Below are positions 1-6,360 of a DNA stretch of 8,445 bases, piece by piece. The stretch's first letter is position 1, and each line of letters starts with the position of its first letter. Under the pieces are notes generated by a model. The model searched no databases, had not been told where the DNA came from, and was given only the letters and a program-made list of their open reading frames with translations. Origin of the DNA: Actinomycetota bacterium (GTDB lineage Bacteria > Actinomycetota > UBA4738 > HRBIN12); assembly GCA_004366195.1 (NCBI GenBank), contig SIRV01000144.1, positions 1-8,445 on the forward strand, read 5' to 3'. A program made the position numbers and the translations under genes.

Positions 1-486
1 AGCCGCTCCTGGTCGGACCCGCCGGAGATCCCCAGCGCGAGGACCGGTCCCACGCCCGGCGCGTAGAGCTTGTACCCGAGCACCCGGGGCTCGAGGGGCG
101 TGAACTCCTTCGTGAGCAGCACGCGGTGGAAGTGCCCGAACGGCACCTGACCTGCGGGAGCGCACGAGGGAGTACGAGGACGGCCGCGTGGTTTCGACGG
201 CGGGATCCTGGGATCTCGCGGGTACGCGCTTTCACCGTGACCACGACCTCTCCGACGCTGCCGCGGAGGTCGCTCTCGCGGTAGACCCACCTCGTCCGCG
301 GGACCATCGGCCAGTACGGGTGGTCGACGCCCTCGACGAAGTCGGACGCCTGCAGCGTGAACGGGTCGCTCCCCTGCGGGAGCGGACCGGCCACGGAGCC
401 CGGCTCGCCCCGATGCCCGGCACCGCGGCCAGGACGAACGCCAGCCCGACGGCTCCCGCGATCTCCGCCGGCGTCAGTAGCTTCAC
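1..486 (-). pseudogene. Broken gene for a secreted actinobacterial protein of unknown function
   Basis: Three pieces on the minus strand, each in a different frame, read as one family. The first (about 486-412) is a signal-peptide-like stretch, KLLTPAEIAGAVGLAFVLAA, probably from GTG at 486 with GAGG nine bases upstream. The second (about 411-212) includes GPLPQGSDPFTLQASDF, DHPYWPMVPRTRWVYRE and TVKARTREI. The third (149-1) includes QVPFGHF, LLTKEFTPLEP, YKLYAPGVGPVLALGISGG and runs off the window. From memory, these match the start and end of an uncharacterised actinobacterial secreted family whose middle carries a YDWYAQD..GNVWY-type segment. That middle is missing except for one fragment, which lies inverted at about 152-214. 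A frameshift near 400-425 separates pieces one and two. No product can be made as read. It may be a true pseudogene or an assembly or amplification chimera. The family's role is unknown to me. Confidence 0.72.
152..214 (+). other. Inverted fragment of the broken secreted-protein gene
   Basis: Read on the plus strand, these bases give LRERTREYEDGRVVSTAGSW followed by D. I recognise this as the central part of the same secreted family (typically ..GEDTKEYENGKVVSTAGSWEAG..), which is missing from the minus-strand gene around it. The homology stops at GAT (212-214), exactly where the minus-strand homology (..TREI) also stops. The two readings share the self-complementary tetranucleotide GATC at 212-215. 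The other border lies at about 147-152, next to the minus-strand QVPFGHF piece. By comparison with the family as I remember it, roughly 40-50 codons are missing on each side of the inverted piece. Confidence 0.7.
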
Positions 487-586
487 GGTCTCGATCCTCG
501 CGGCGCCGGATGCGCCACCCGCCATCGCGACCGCGGCGGCGGTCGTCCCGCCCCCCTTCCTCAAGGAGCCCGCGGAGCCCCTCCGC

Positions 587-624
587 ACCCCCGCCTGCAC
601 CGGTCCGCGTCCCGTAGCGGGGGT
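587..624 (-). terminator. Possible hairpin terminator after the phosphohydrolase gene
   Basis: ACCCCCGC at 587-594 and GCGGGGGT at 617-624 form a perfect 8-bp GC-rich stem around a 22-base loop. The stem begins about 20 bases past the TAG stop of the phosphohydrolase on the minus strand. There is no T-tract, so classical intrinsic termination is uncertain. The rest of the 487-642 gap holds no gene I can support. Confidence 0.3.
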
Positions 625-642
625 CAGCTCGACGCCCTCTGG

Positions 643-2232
643 CTACTCGAGGTAGCCGAGGCCGCGGAGGTGCTCCTCCATCTCGTCGGCCTCGGTGTCG
701 GAGACCACCGACTCCTCCTCCACGGGGCCGGTGATCCCGGGGATCACGACGGCGGGGGCCTCGGCCCGCCGGACCTCGGCCTCGGAGCCCACCAGCTCGT
801 GCAGGATCCGGCCCGTGTGCTTCACGGTGGCCGGCGCGTCGAGCGCCGCGAGGATGGTCGGCGCGAGGTCGACGAGCAGCGGCGGCTGCTCGAACGGCCG
901 CACGCGCGGGCCGACCGCGACGATGACGCCCTCCGGTCGGTGGTCGCCGCTGATCCAGTCCGCGTCTTCGATCGCGCTCTTCGCGTGAGTGAGCGAGTAC
1001 CCCTCTGCCGGCTCGAGGAGGATGTCCGGGGCCGACTCGGCGTGCTTGCCGACGAAGACCTCCTCGCGCTTGTGCACGGCCTTGATCGGCTTGCGCCCGG
1101 TCTTGGGGTCCACGAAGCTCGCGAGACGCTCCATGACCTCCTCGCGCACGCGTTCGAAGTCGGCGGGGTCGACGATGCCGTCCGGCTCGCGCCCCGCGAG
1201 GTTGATGGACACCCCCTCGCCGGTCGAGCGGATCGTGGTGAAGGCCTTCGTCCTCGACCAGTTCACGGCCTGGGGGAGCGAGACCTTCCCGTGGAGCCCG
1301 AGCAGGTCGTAGACCTTGCGGGCCACCTTCCGCACGGCGCCCCACTGCATCGGGCCGAACACCACGTTCGAGGCGCTGAACTCGAGGTACCCGAGCTCGT
1401 GCAGCAGCCGATCCATGTTGATCGTGCGCGTCACCGACTGGAACCCGTGGTCGGAGATGAACAGGATGAGATCGTCCTCGCGGGCGCGGGAGACGAACGA
1501 GCCGATCGCGTCGTCGAGCTGCTTGTAGATATCGCGCACCCGGGCGGCGAGGCGCGTCTTCGAGTTCTCGACGTAGGCCGGGTGGTCGGGCGCGACGTAG
1601 TTGGACAGGGCGTGCTGGGTGCGGTCCACGCTCACCCACACGCTCGCGGCGAGGTCCCAGTCGGTGTTGTCGAGCAGCCACTCCGTCGCGCGGATCCGCT
1701 TCCCGGTGATCTCGAGCGCCTCGTCGAGGTACGGCTCCGGGCGGTTGCGGAACGTCGTCCACGACATCCCGTTGATCACCCACGGCACCCCGGCCTTCTC
1801 CAGGGTCTCGGGCAGGTCGGCGGGGTGGGTGTACGTCCGGCCCTTCGGCAGGACGCCGCCGGCGATGACCCGCCCCCTGATCTCGGGCGGCGGGAACATC
1901 AGCGGCACGTCGGCGTACACCGCCGTCTTCCCCGCCGCCGAGAGGTCCTCGACGAAGGTTCGCTCCCGGATCGAGCGGTACGTGACCGGGTACTGCTTGT
2001 GGGTCCCCGGCACGGTCTCGAGGATGTCGTACACGCCGTGGTCGGCGGGGTTCACGCCGGTGAGGAAGGAGGGCCAGGCCGCCCACGAATGGGTCGGCAC
2101 CGTCGAGCGCAGGACCGCCCGCTGCCCCCGGTCGATCAGGGCCTGGAGGTTCGGCAGGTCACCCCGCTCGAGCAGGGGGTCGAGGATGCGCCAGTCGGCG
2201 CCGTCCCATCCGATCAACAGCACGCGCGGCAT
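643..2232 (-). CDS. Alkaline phosphatase superfamily phosphodiesterase/phosphohydrolase (COG3379-like)
   Basis: A 529-residue protein of the type I phosphodiesterase/nucleotide pyrophosphatase group, which hydrolyses phosphate esters using two metal ions. The expected sites appear in order: GWDGADW near the start (metal ligand D10); HSWAAWPSFLTG, where S49 aligns with the usual Thr/Ser nucleophile; SVDRTQH (D203, H207); FISDHGF (D261, H262); APDILLEP (about 401-408); and SGDHRPEGVI (H431). The C-terminus, LRGLGYLE, is typical of this superfamily. The ATG start at 2232 gives a standard N-terminus. No signal peptide or membrane segment is visible, so the protein is probably cytoplasmic. A GAGG lies 12 bases upstream, rather far for a ribosome binding site. 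The gene is divergent from the ABC importer operon, with 161 bases between starts. The substrate cannot be told from sequence; phosphoglycerate-mutase-like or phosphonate-related activity is also possible in this superfamily. Confidence 0.9.
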   Translation of the reverse strand: MPRVLLIGWDGADWRILDPLLERGDLPNLQALIDRGQRAVLRSTVPTHSWAAWPSFLTGVNPADHGVYDILETVPGTHKQYPVTYRSIRERTFVEDLSAAGKTAVYADVPLMFPPPEIRGRVIAGGVLPKGRTYTHPADLPETLEKAGVPWVINGMSWTTFRNRPEPYLDEALEITGKRIRATEWLLDNTDWDLAASVWVSVDRTQHALSNYVAPDHPAYVENSKTRLAARVRDIYKQLDDAIGSFVSRAREDDLILFISDHGFQSVTRTINMDRLLHELGYLEFSASNVVFGPMQWGAVRKVARKVYDLLGLHGKVSLPQAVNWSRTKAFTTIRSTGEGVSINLAGREPDGIVDPADFERVREEVMERLASFVDPKTGRKPIKAVHKREEVFVGKHAESAPDILLEPAEGYSLTHAKSAIEDADWISGDHRPEGVIVAVGPRVRPFEQPPLLVDLAPTILAALDAPATVKHTGRILHELVGSEAEVRRAEAPAVVIPGITGPVEEESVVSDTEADEMEEHLRGLGYLE

Positions 2233-2243
2233 GAACGATCACA

Positions 2244-2266
2244 TCCTCGGGTCAGGAATCCGAGGA
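2244..2266. promoter_or_regulatory. Inverted repeat upstream of the phosphohydrolase start
   Basis: TCCTCGG at 2244-2250 and CCGAGGA at 2260-2266 form a perfect 7-bp inverted repeat with a 9-base spacer. On the minus strand it lies 11 bases before the ATG and contains the only candidate ribosome binding site (GAGG). A TAnnnT-type -10 hexamer (TAGACT, 2272-2267 minus) abuts it. It could be an operator, or a leader hairpin hiding the ribosome binding site if transcription starts further upstream. This is inference only. Confidence 0.3.
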
Positions 2267-2333
2267 AGTCTAGCGGAGCCCGATCCGGGGAGGCGTCGTG
2301 CGGATCCCGGCCCCTTCGCTCGCCCAGGTTGGG

Positions 2334-2362
2334 TTGCGCGGTGCGCCCTATCGTGCGATAGT
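2334..2362 (+). promoter_or_regulatory. Candidate promoter of the ABC importer operon, with overlapping palindrome
   Basis: TTGCGC (2334-2339) and GATAGT (2357-2362) are separated by 17 bases, matching sigma-70-type spacing, and would start transcription about 25 bases before the ATG at 2394. The hexamers match consensus only partly (3 of 6 and 4 of 6). The -10 overlaps a perfect inverted repeat, CTATCG-TG-CGATAG (2348-2361), in a position suited to repressor binding. It is one of the more AT-rich spots in the divergent intergenic region. Confidence 0.4.
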
Positions 2363-2382
2363 CCCGCCGCGAACCGGGTCCC

Positions 2383-2390
2383 AAGGAGGA
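2383..2390 (+). promoter_or_regulatory. Ribosome binding site fixing the start of the binding-protein gene
   Basis: AAGGAGGA is a near-perfect Shine-Dalgarno sequence just before ATG at 2394. It favours this start over an upstream in-frame GTG at 2298. The protein from 2394 also begins directly with a lipoprotein signal peptide, whereas the longer form would bury that signal behind 32 residues. Confidence 0.85.
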
Positions 2391-2393
2391 CGC

Positions 2394-3440
2394 ATGCGGA
2401 GGAAGATCTGGACCGTGCTCGCCGCGTTCGCGCTGATCGGCGCCGCCTGCGGAGGAGGGGGAGGCGGCGAGGGCGGCGGTGGTGAGCAGGTCACCCTGAC
2501 GTTCGTCAGCTACGGAGGCGCCTACCAGGAGGCGCAGACGAAGGCCTGGCTGGAGCCCTTCATGGAGGCGAACCCGGACATCACCATCGTCCAGGAGGAG
2601 CCCATCGACTACGCGAAGCTCGTGGCCATGGTGGAGTCGGGGAACGTCACCTGGGACGTCGCCGACGTCGGCAACGACTTCGGACTGGCCAGCGACGAGC
2701 AGTACCTCGAGCCGATCGACTGCTCGATCGTGCCGTGCGACGAGCTCCAGCCCGACCTGTTCCCCACCACGGGGTACCGGGTGCCCGACATCGTGTACTC
2801 CGTCGTCGTCGCGTACCGCACGGATGCGTTCGACCAGCCGCCCACGAGCTTCGCCGACTTCTTCGACCTCGAGCGTTTCCCCGGCAAGCGCGGCTGCTTC
2901 AACTGGTCCGCCGGGGGTCTGCTCGAGATGGCGCTCATCGCCGACGGCGTGCCGCCGGATCAGCTGTACCCGCTGGACCTCGACCGAGCCTTCGCCAAGC
3001 TCGACACCATCAAGGACCAGTGCGTGTGGTGGGACACCGGCGCCCAGTCAGCGCAGATCCTCGCCGACGGCGAGGTCACGATGGGGATGAGCTGGAACGG
3101 CCGGATTTACGACATCCAACAGGAGGGCGCGCCGGTCGAGATCATGTGGGACCAGCACATCGTGACGGCCGACTACCTGGTGATCCCCAAGGGGACGAAG
3201 AACCCGGAGGCCGCGCAACGCTTGATCGCCTGGATCACCTCGGCCGACCACAGTGCGGAGCTGAGCAAGTACATCACCTACGCTCCGCCGAACGAGAAGG
3301 CCGTGGACAAGGTCGACCCCTCGAAGGTCGAGGATCTCCCCACCACGTACCTCGACACGGCCATCGGCTTCGACGACGTCTGGTGGGACGAGAACTTCGA
3401 CGCCGTGGACACGCGCTGGCAGGAGTGGATCCAGGCCTGA
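2394..3440 (+). CDS. ABC transporter substrate-binding lipoprotein, spermidine/putrescine (PotD-like) type
   Basis: A 348-residue extracytoplasmic solute-binding protein. MRRKIWTVLAAFALIGAAC is a lipoprotein signal peptide: two basic residues, a hydrophobic core, and C19 as the lipidated cysteine, although G rather than L at -3 makes the lipobox imperfect. A flexible Gly-rich linker (about 20-30) follows. The mature part begins LTFVSYGGAYQEAQTKAW, typical of PotD/PotF-like bacterial binding proteins. Later marks are WDVADVG (87-93), FPGKRG (162-167), WWDTGAQSAQILADGE (212-227) and ADYLVIPKGTKNPEAA (259-274). It is the first gene of a four-gene importer operon and should capture the solute outside the membrane. 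The mature protein has four further cysteines (110, 115, 168, 210), which could form disulfides. Polyamine binding is the default annotation; related families bind other solutes such as 2-aminoethylphosphonate, so the ligand is uncertain. Confidence 0.9.
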   Translation: MRRKIWTVLAAFALIGAACGGGGGGEGGGGEQVTLTFVSYGGAYQEAQTKAWLEPFMEANPDITIVQEEPIDYAKLVAMVESGNVTWDVADVGNDFGLASDEQYLEPIDCSIVPCDELQPDLFPTTGYRVPDIVYSVVVAYRTDAFDQPPTSFADFFDLERFPGKRGCFNWSAGGLLEMALIADGVPPDQLYPLDLDRAFAKLDTIKDQCVWWDTGAQSAQILADGEVTMGMSWNGRIYDIQQEGAPVEIMWDQHIVTADYLVIPKGTKNPEAAQRLIAWITSADHSAELSKYITYAPPNEKAVDKVDPSKVEDLPTTYLDTAIGFDDVWWDENFDAVDTRWQEWIQA

Positions 3441-3447
3441 CCCCCTG

Positions 3448-4323
3448 ATGTCGCAGGTCGCGAGGCAAGGCCGTCGAGCGGGCTCCATCCGGAGCCCGCT
3501 CGACGCCTGGGCGCTGCTCGCGATGCCCGGCTTCCTGTTCCTCGTCGTGTTCTTCCTCGTGCCCCTCGTCCGCATGGGGCTCCGGAGCCTGACGGATCCC
3601 TCGCCGGCCAACTACCGGATCTTCCTCGAGTCCCCCATCTACCTCCGCGTCCTCTGGACGACGATCAGGACCTCCCTCATCGTGACCGTCGTTTGCCTCC
3701 TGATCGGGTACCCCTACGCGTACGTCATGCACCACGCGGGCCCGAAGACCCGAGCGGCGCTCACCGTCCTGGTGCTCGTCCCGTTCTGGTCCAGCCTGCT
3801 CGTTCGGACCTACGCGTGGACGGTGCTCCTCCAGGACTCGGGCGTGATCAACTCGGTGCTGCGGGATCTCGGACTCATCGACGAGCCGCTCCAGCTGATG
3901 CGGAACACGCTGGGGGTCACGATCGGGATGAGCCACATCCTGCTCCCCTTCATGGTGCTGCCGATCTGGGCCACGATGCGCCGCATCGACCCCGACCTGG
4001 TGCCAGCCGCCGAGAGCCTCGGCGCGCCCCCGCGGGCCGCCTTCCGCAAGGTCTTCCTGCCGCTCTCCCTCCCGGGGGTGTTCGCCGGATGCCTGCTCGT
4101 GTTCGTGCTCGCGCTCGGCTTCTACATCACCCCCGCGCTGCTGGGGAGCCCGCAGAACGCGATGTTCAGCGAGCTCATCGTGAACATGGTGAGCGAGCGG
4201 TTGCGGTTCGGGGTGGGCAGCGCGCTCGCGATGACGCTCCTGGCCGTCACGCTGGTGCTGCTCGCGATCGGGAGCCGGTTCGTGCGGCTGGGGGACGCGC
4301 TCGGCGGGATGGAGTCGCGTTGA
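3448..4323 (+). CDS. ABC transporter permease, PotB-like
   Basis: A 291-residue inner-membrane permease of the binding-protein-dependent family. About six hydrophobic segments are visible (roughly residues 22-44, 72-94, 103-125, 155-178, 208-231, 258-277). The EAA loop that contacts the ATPase is at 187-206 (PAAESLGAPPRAAFRKVFLP). It starts seven bases after the binding-protein stop, without a clear ribosome binding site, so it is probably translated by coupling. A perfect 15-bp hairpin lies within codons 9-20. The only other obvious ATG, M26, would start inside the first membrane segment and is less likely. It should pair with the next gene product to form the transmembrane channel. Confidence 0.9.
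   Translation: MSQVARQGRRAGSIRSPLDAWALLAMPGFLFLVVFFLVPLVRMGLRSLTDPSPANYRIFLESPIYLRVLWTTIRTSLIVTVVCLLIGYPYAYVMHHAGPKTRAALTVLVLVPFWSSLLVRTYAWTVLLQDSGVINSVLRDLGLIDEPLQLMRNTLGVTIGMSHILLPFMVLPIWATMRRIDPDLVPAAESLGAPPRAAFRKVFLPLSLPGVFAGCLLVFVLALGFYITPALLGSPQNAMFSELIVNMVSERLRFGVGSALAMTLLAVTLVLLAIGSRFVRLGDALGGMESR
3472..3505 (+). repeat. Perfect 15-bp hairpin inside the permease start
   Basis: CGTCGAGCGGGCTCC (3472-3486) and GGAGCCCGCTCGACG (3491-3505) are exact reverse complements around a 4-base loop, ATCC. The stem has 15 GC-rich pairs without mismatch, starting 32 bases after the binding-protein stop and encoding RRAGSIRSPLDA of the permease. There is no T-tract. In binding-protein importers, hairpins between the binding-protein and permease genes are known to protect the upstream mRNA and favour high binding-protein levels (the malE-malF precedent). 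A similar role here is an inference. Confidence 0.85.
4311..4314 (+). promoter_or_regulatory. Ribosome binding site supporting a TTG start
   Basis: GGAG lies five bases before TTG at 4320. The TTG overlaps the TGA stop of the previous gene (TTGA, 4320-4323). This is what decides the start of the second permease, because no ATG or GTG in that frame fits. Confidence 0.7.
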
Positions 4324-5117
4324 GCGCGGACGCCGGCCCCCGCCGCATCGGGCTCAGGTCGTTCGCTTGGCTGGTCGGGCTGGTGCTCATCGCCCCGACC
4401 CTGCTCATCGTGCCGATGTCCTTCACCTCCGGCGGGATCCTGCTCTTCCCGCCCCCCGGGTTCGGGACCCGCTGGTACGTGAACTTCTTCCAGAGCCAGC
4501 TGTGGACGAGCGGCGCCGTCACGAGCGTCAAGGTGGGCGTCGCCGCCGCCGTCCTCGCCACCGTGCTTGGGACGCTCATGGCCCTGGGGATCGTCCGCGG
4601 CCGGTATCCGGGCCGCCCCGTCGTGATGGCGATCGTGCTCTCGCCCCTCATCGTGCCGGTCGTCGTCATCGCGATCGGCATGTACTTCGTCTACACGGAC
4701 TGGCGTCTGGCCGGAACGATGCCGGGGCTGATCCTGGCGCACACGAGCCTCGCCATCCCGTTCGTGGTGGTGAACGTGAGCGTCAGCCTGCGCACGTTCG
4801 ACCGGACCCTCGAGCTCGCGGCCCAGAACCTCGGCGCGGGGCCGATCCGGACCTTCTTCCGCATCACGCTCCCTCTCATCAGCCCGAGCATCGTCGCGGG
4901 CGCGCTGTTCGCCTTCATCGCGTCCTGGGACGAGGTGGTGGTCTCGATCTTCCTCTCGAGCCCCCTCGTGCGGACCCTGCCGGTCGTGATGTGGGGGCAG
5001 GTGCGGAGCTCGATCGATCCGACGATCGCCGCGGTGGCGACCATGCTCACCGCGACGACCGTCGTGATCCTCTCGCTCGTGATGCTGGCGCAGCGGCGGA
5101 GCCGCGCGACGAGGTAA
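4320..5117 (+). CDS. ABC transporter permease, PotC-like
   Basis: A 265-residue second permease. From the TTG start it reads MSADAGPRRIGLRSFAWLVG and enters the first membrane segment at about 14-33. Further hydrophobic segments lie at about 68-92, 101-125, 136-157, 189-210 and 236-257. The EAA loop is at 165-186 (ELAAQNLGAGPIRTFFRITL). The periplasmic motif FGTRWYVNFF (48-57) resembles the F..RWY..FF stretch common in PotC-like proteins. Length and topology are normal for the family. The start overlaps the stop of the first permease gene and the stop lies just before the ATPase start, so the genes should be co-translated. It forms the other half of the membrane channel. Confidence 0.9.
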   Translation: MSADAGPRRIGLRSFAWLVGLVLIAPTLLIVPMSFTSGGILLFPPPGFGTRWYVNFFQSQLWTSGAVTSVKVGVAAAVLATVLGTLMALGIVRGRYPGRPVVMAIVLSPLIVPVVVIAIGMYFVYTDWRLAGTMPGLILAHTSLAIPFVVVNVSVSLRTFDRTLELAAQNLGAGPIRTFFRITLPLISPSIVAGALFAFIASWDEVVVSIFLSSPLVRTLPVVMWGQVRSSIDPTIAAVATMLTATTVVILSLVMLAQRRSRATR

Positions 5118-5119
5118 GG

Positions 5120-6319
5120 ATGGTGACCGTGCAGCGGAGTGAGGACGCAGCGCCACGACGGATCGGGGAGCCCGGACAGCCGGGCGCCCTCAGCCTGCGG
5201 GGGGTGAGCAAGCTCTACGGCGACGTGGTGGCCGTGCGCGACGTGGACCTCGAGGTCCGTCCCGGCGAGTTCGTGACGCTCCTCGGCCCGTCCGGCTCGG
5301 GCAAGACCACCACGCTCCGCATCATCGCGGGGTTCATCCGCCCCGACGCCGGGACCGTGGTCCTCGACGGGCAGGACCTCACGAAGGTGCCACCGCACCG
5401 ACGCGGGATCGGCATGGTCTTCCAGAACTACGCCCTCTTCCCGCACATGACCGTGGCGGGGAACATCGCCTTCCCGCTCGAGATGCGGCGCGTCCCCAAG
5501 GCGCAGCGCGCGAGGTTGGTCGAGGACGCGCTGCGGCTCGTCCGCCTGGAGGGCTTCGGCGACCGCTACCCCCGACAGCTCTCCGGCGGCCAGCAGCAGC
5601 GCGTGGCCCTCGCCCGCGCGCTCGTGTTCCACCCCTCCGTCCTGCTCATGGACGAGCCCCTCGGGGCGCTCGATAAGAAGCTGCGCGAGGCGCTCCAGCT
5701 CGAGGTGATGCGCGTGGCGCACCAGCTCGGGCTGACCGTCATCTACGTCACGCACGACCAGGAGGAGGCCCTGGTCATGAGCGACCGGATCGCGGTCTAC
5801 AGCCACGGGCGGATCGCCCAGATCGGCACCGGGGAGGAGCTGTACGAGCGCCCGGCCTCGCTGTTCGTCGCCGACTTCATCGGCGAGTCGAACATCTTCC
5901 GGGGGATCCTCCGCCCGAGCGCGGGCGTCGTCGAGACGGCGGTCGGACCTCTTCGCGCCGCCGCTGAGGCGTGGGCGCGCGAAGGTCTCCGGGAGGGGGG
6001 AGCGGGCGCCGTCGTCGTCCGCCCCGAGCGCATGTGGATGCGCGCTCCCGACGCCGAGCCGCGCCCGAGCGACGCCGCGGCCCTGCGCGGGCGGATCCGC
6101 GAGGTGATCTACCTCGGCTCCACCCGGAAGTACGTCGTCGAGCTCGCGCCGGAGATCACGGCCGTCGTCCGCACCCAGGGGCCGCGCCTCGCCGATGCCC
6201 CCACCGGGCCGGAGGTGCTGGTGGGTTGGGATCTCGCCGACGGGGTCCTCGTCCCCGACACCGGCGAGGAGACGGCCGCCGAGGAGGCCGAGGAGGCCGC
6301 CGCGCCGGTCCCCCGCTGA
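5120..6319 (+). CDS. ABC transporter ATP-binding protein, PotA-like
   Basis: A 399-residue ATPase that powers the importer. All catalytic motifs are present: Walker A GPSGSGKT (56-63), Q-loop glutamine Q102 in FQNYALFPHMTV, signature LSGGQQQR (154-161), Walker B VLLMDE (174-179, catalytic E179), D-loop GALD (182-185) and switch H212 in THD. FIGESN (253-258) leads into a C-terminal TOBE-type domain (about 260-380) containing VVVRPERM and YLGSTRKYVVEL, as in PotA/FbpC-like subunits. GAGG lies five bases before the ATG at 5120. The protein carries about 22 extra N-terminal residues and a Glu/Ala-rich tail, EETAAEEAEEAAAPVPR, beyond the usual domains. It is the last gene of the operon and converges on larE after 12 bases. 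Confidence 0.93.
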   Translation: MVTVQRSEDAAPRRIGEPGQPGALSLRGVSKLYGDVVAVRDVDLEVRPGEFVTLLGPSGSGKTTTLRIIAGFIRPDAGTVVLDGQDLTKVPPHRRGIGMVFQNYALFPHMTVAGNIAFPLEMRRVPKAQRARLVEDALRLVRLEGFGDRYPRQLSGGQQQRVALARALVFHPSVLLMDEPLGALDKKLREALQLEVMRVAHQLGLTVIYVTHDQEEALVMSDRIAVYSHGRIAQIGTGEELYERPASLFVADFIGESNIFRGILRPSAGVVETAVGPLRAAAEAWAREGLREGGAGAVVVRPERMWMRAPDAEPRPSDAAALRGRIREVIYLGSTRKYVVELAPEITAVVRTQGPRLADAPTGPEVLVGWDLADGVLVPDTGEETAAEEAEEAAAPVPR

Positions 6320-6330
6320 ACCACAGCTCC

Positions 6331-6360
6331 GCTACCGACGCGCGTTGCCCTGTCGGTAGC
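6331..6360. terminator. Hairpin at the convergent ABC operon/larE junction
   Basis: GCTACCGAC (6331-6339) and GTCGGTAGC (6352-6360) form a perfect 9-bp stem with a 12-base loop. The structure includes the TAG stop of larE (6334-6332) and lies 11 bases past the TGA of the ATPase gene. A symmetric stem between convergent genes could end transcription from both sides. No T-tract is present on either strand, so intrinsic termination is unproven. Confidence 0.4.

Noticed and set aside
188..655. A plus-strand open frame beginning VVSTAGSWD
   Set aside because: Only its first residues are meaningful, as part of the inverted fragment. After about 214 it is antisense to the broken minus-strand gene.
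670..2361. A 563-codon open frame on the plus strand, opposite the phosphohydrolase
   Set aside because: The minus-strand protein has complete family motifs. The plus-strand translation is Arg/Asp/Val/Gly-rich without recognisable motifs, as expected for an antisense frame in high-GC DNA.
2298..2393. An upstream in-frame GTG start for the binding protein
   Set aside because: It would put 32 residues before a clear lipoprotein signal and ignore the strong AAGGAGGA site before ATG 2394; the stretch also covers the probable promoter.
3693..4319. Extension of the second permease frame far upstream
   Set aside because: That stretch overlaps the first permease in another frame and reads as Arg/Pro/Ala-rich shadow sequence. 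The TTG at 4320 with GGAG five bases upstream gives a normal permease.
4122..5156. A 344-codon minus-strand frame opposite the permeases
   Set aside because: Its translation is dominated by His, Arg, Asp and Glu with no domain; the plus-strand permease with an EAA loop is the real gene.
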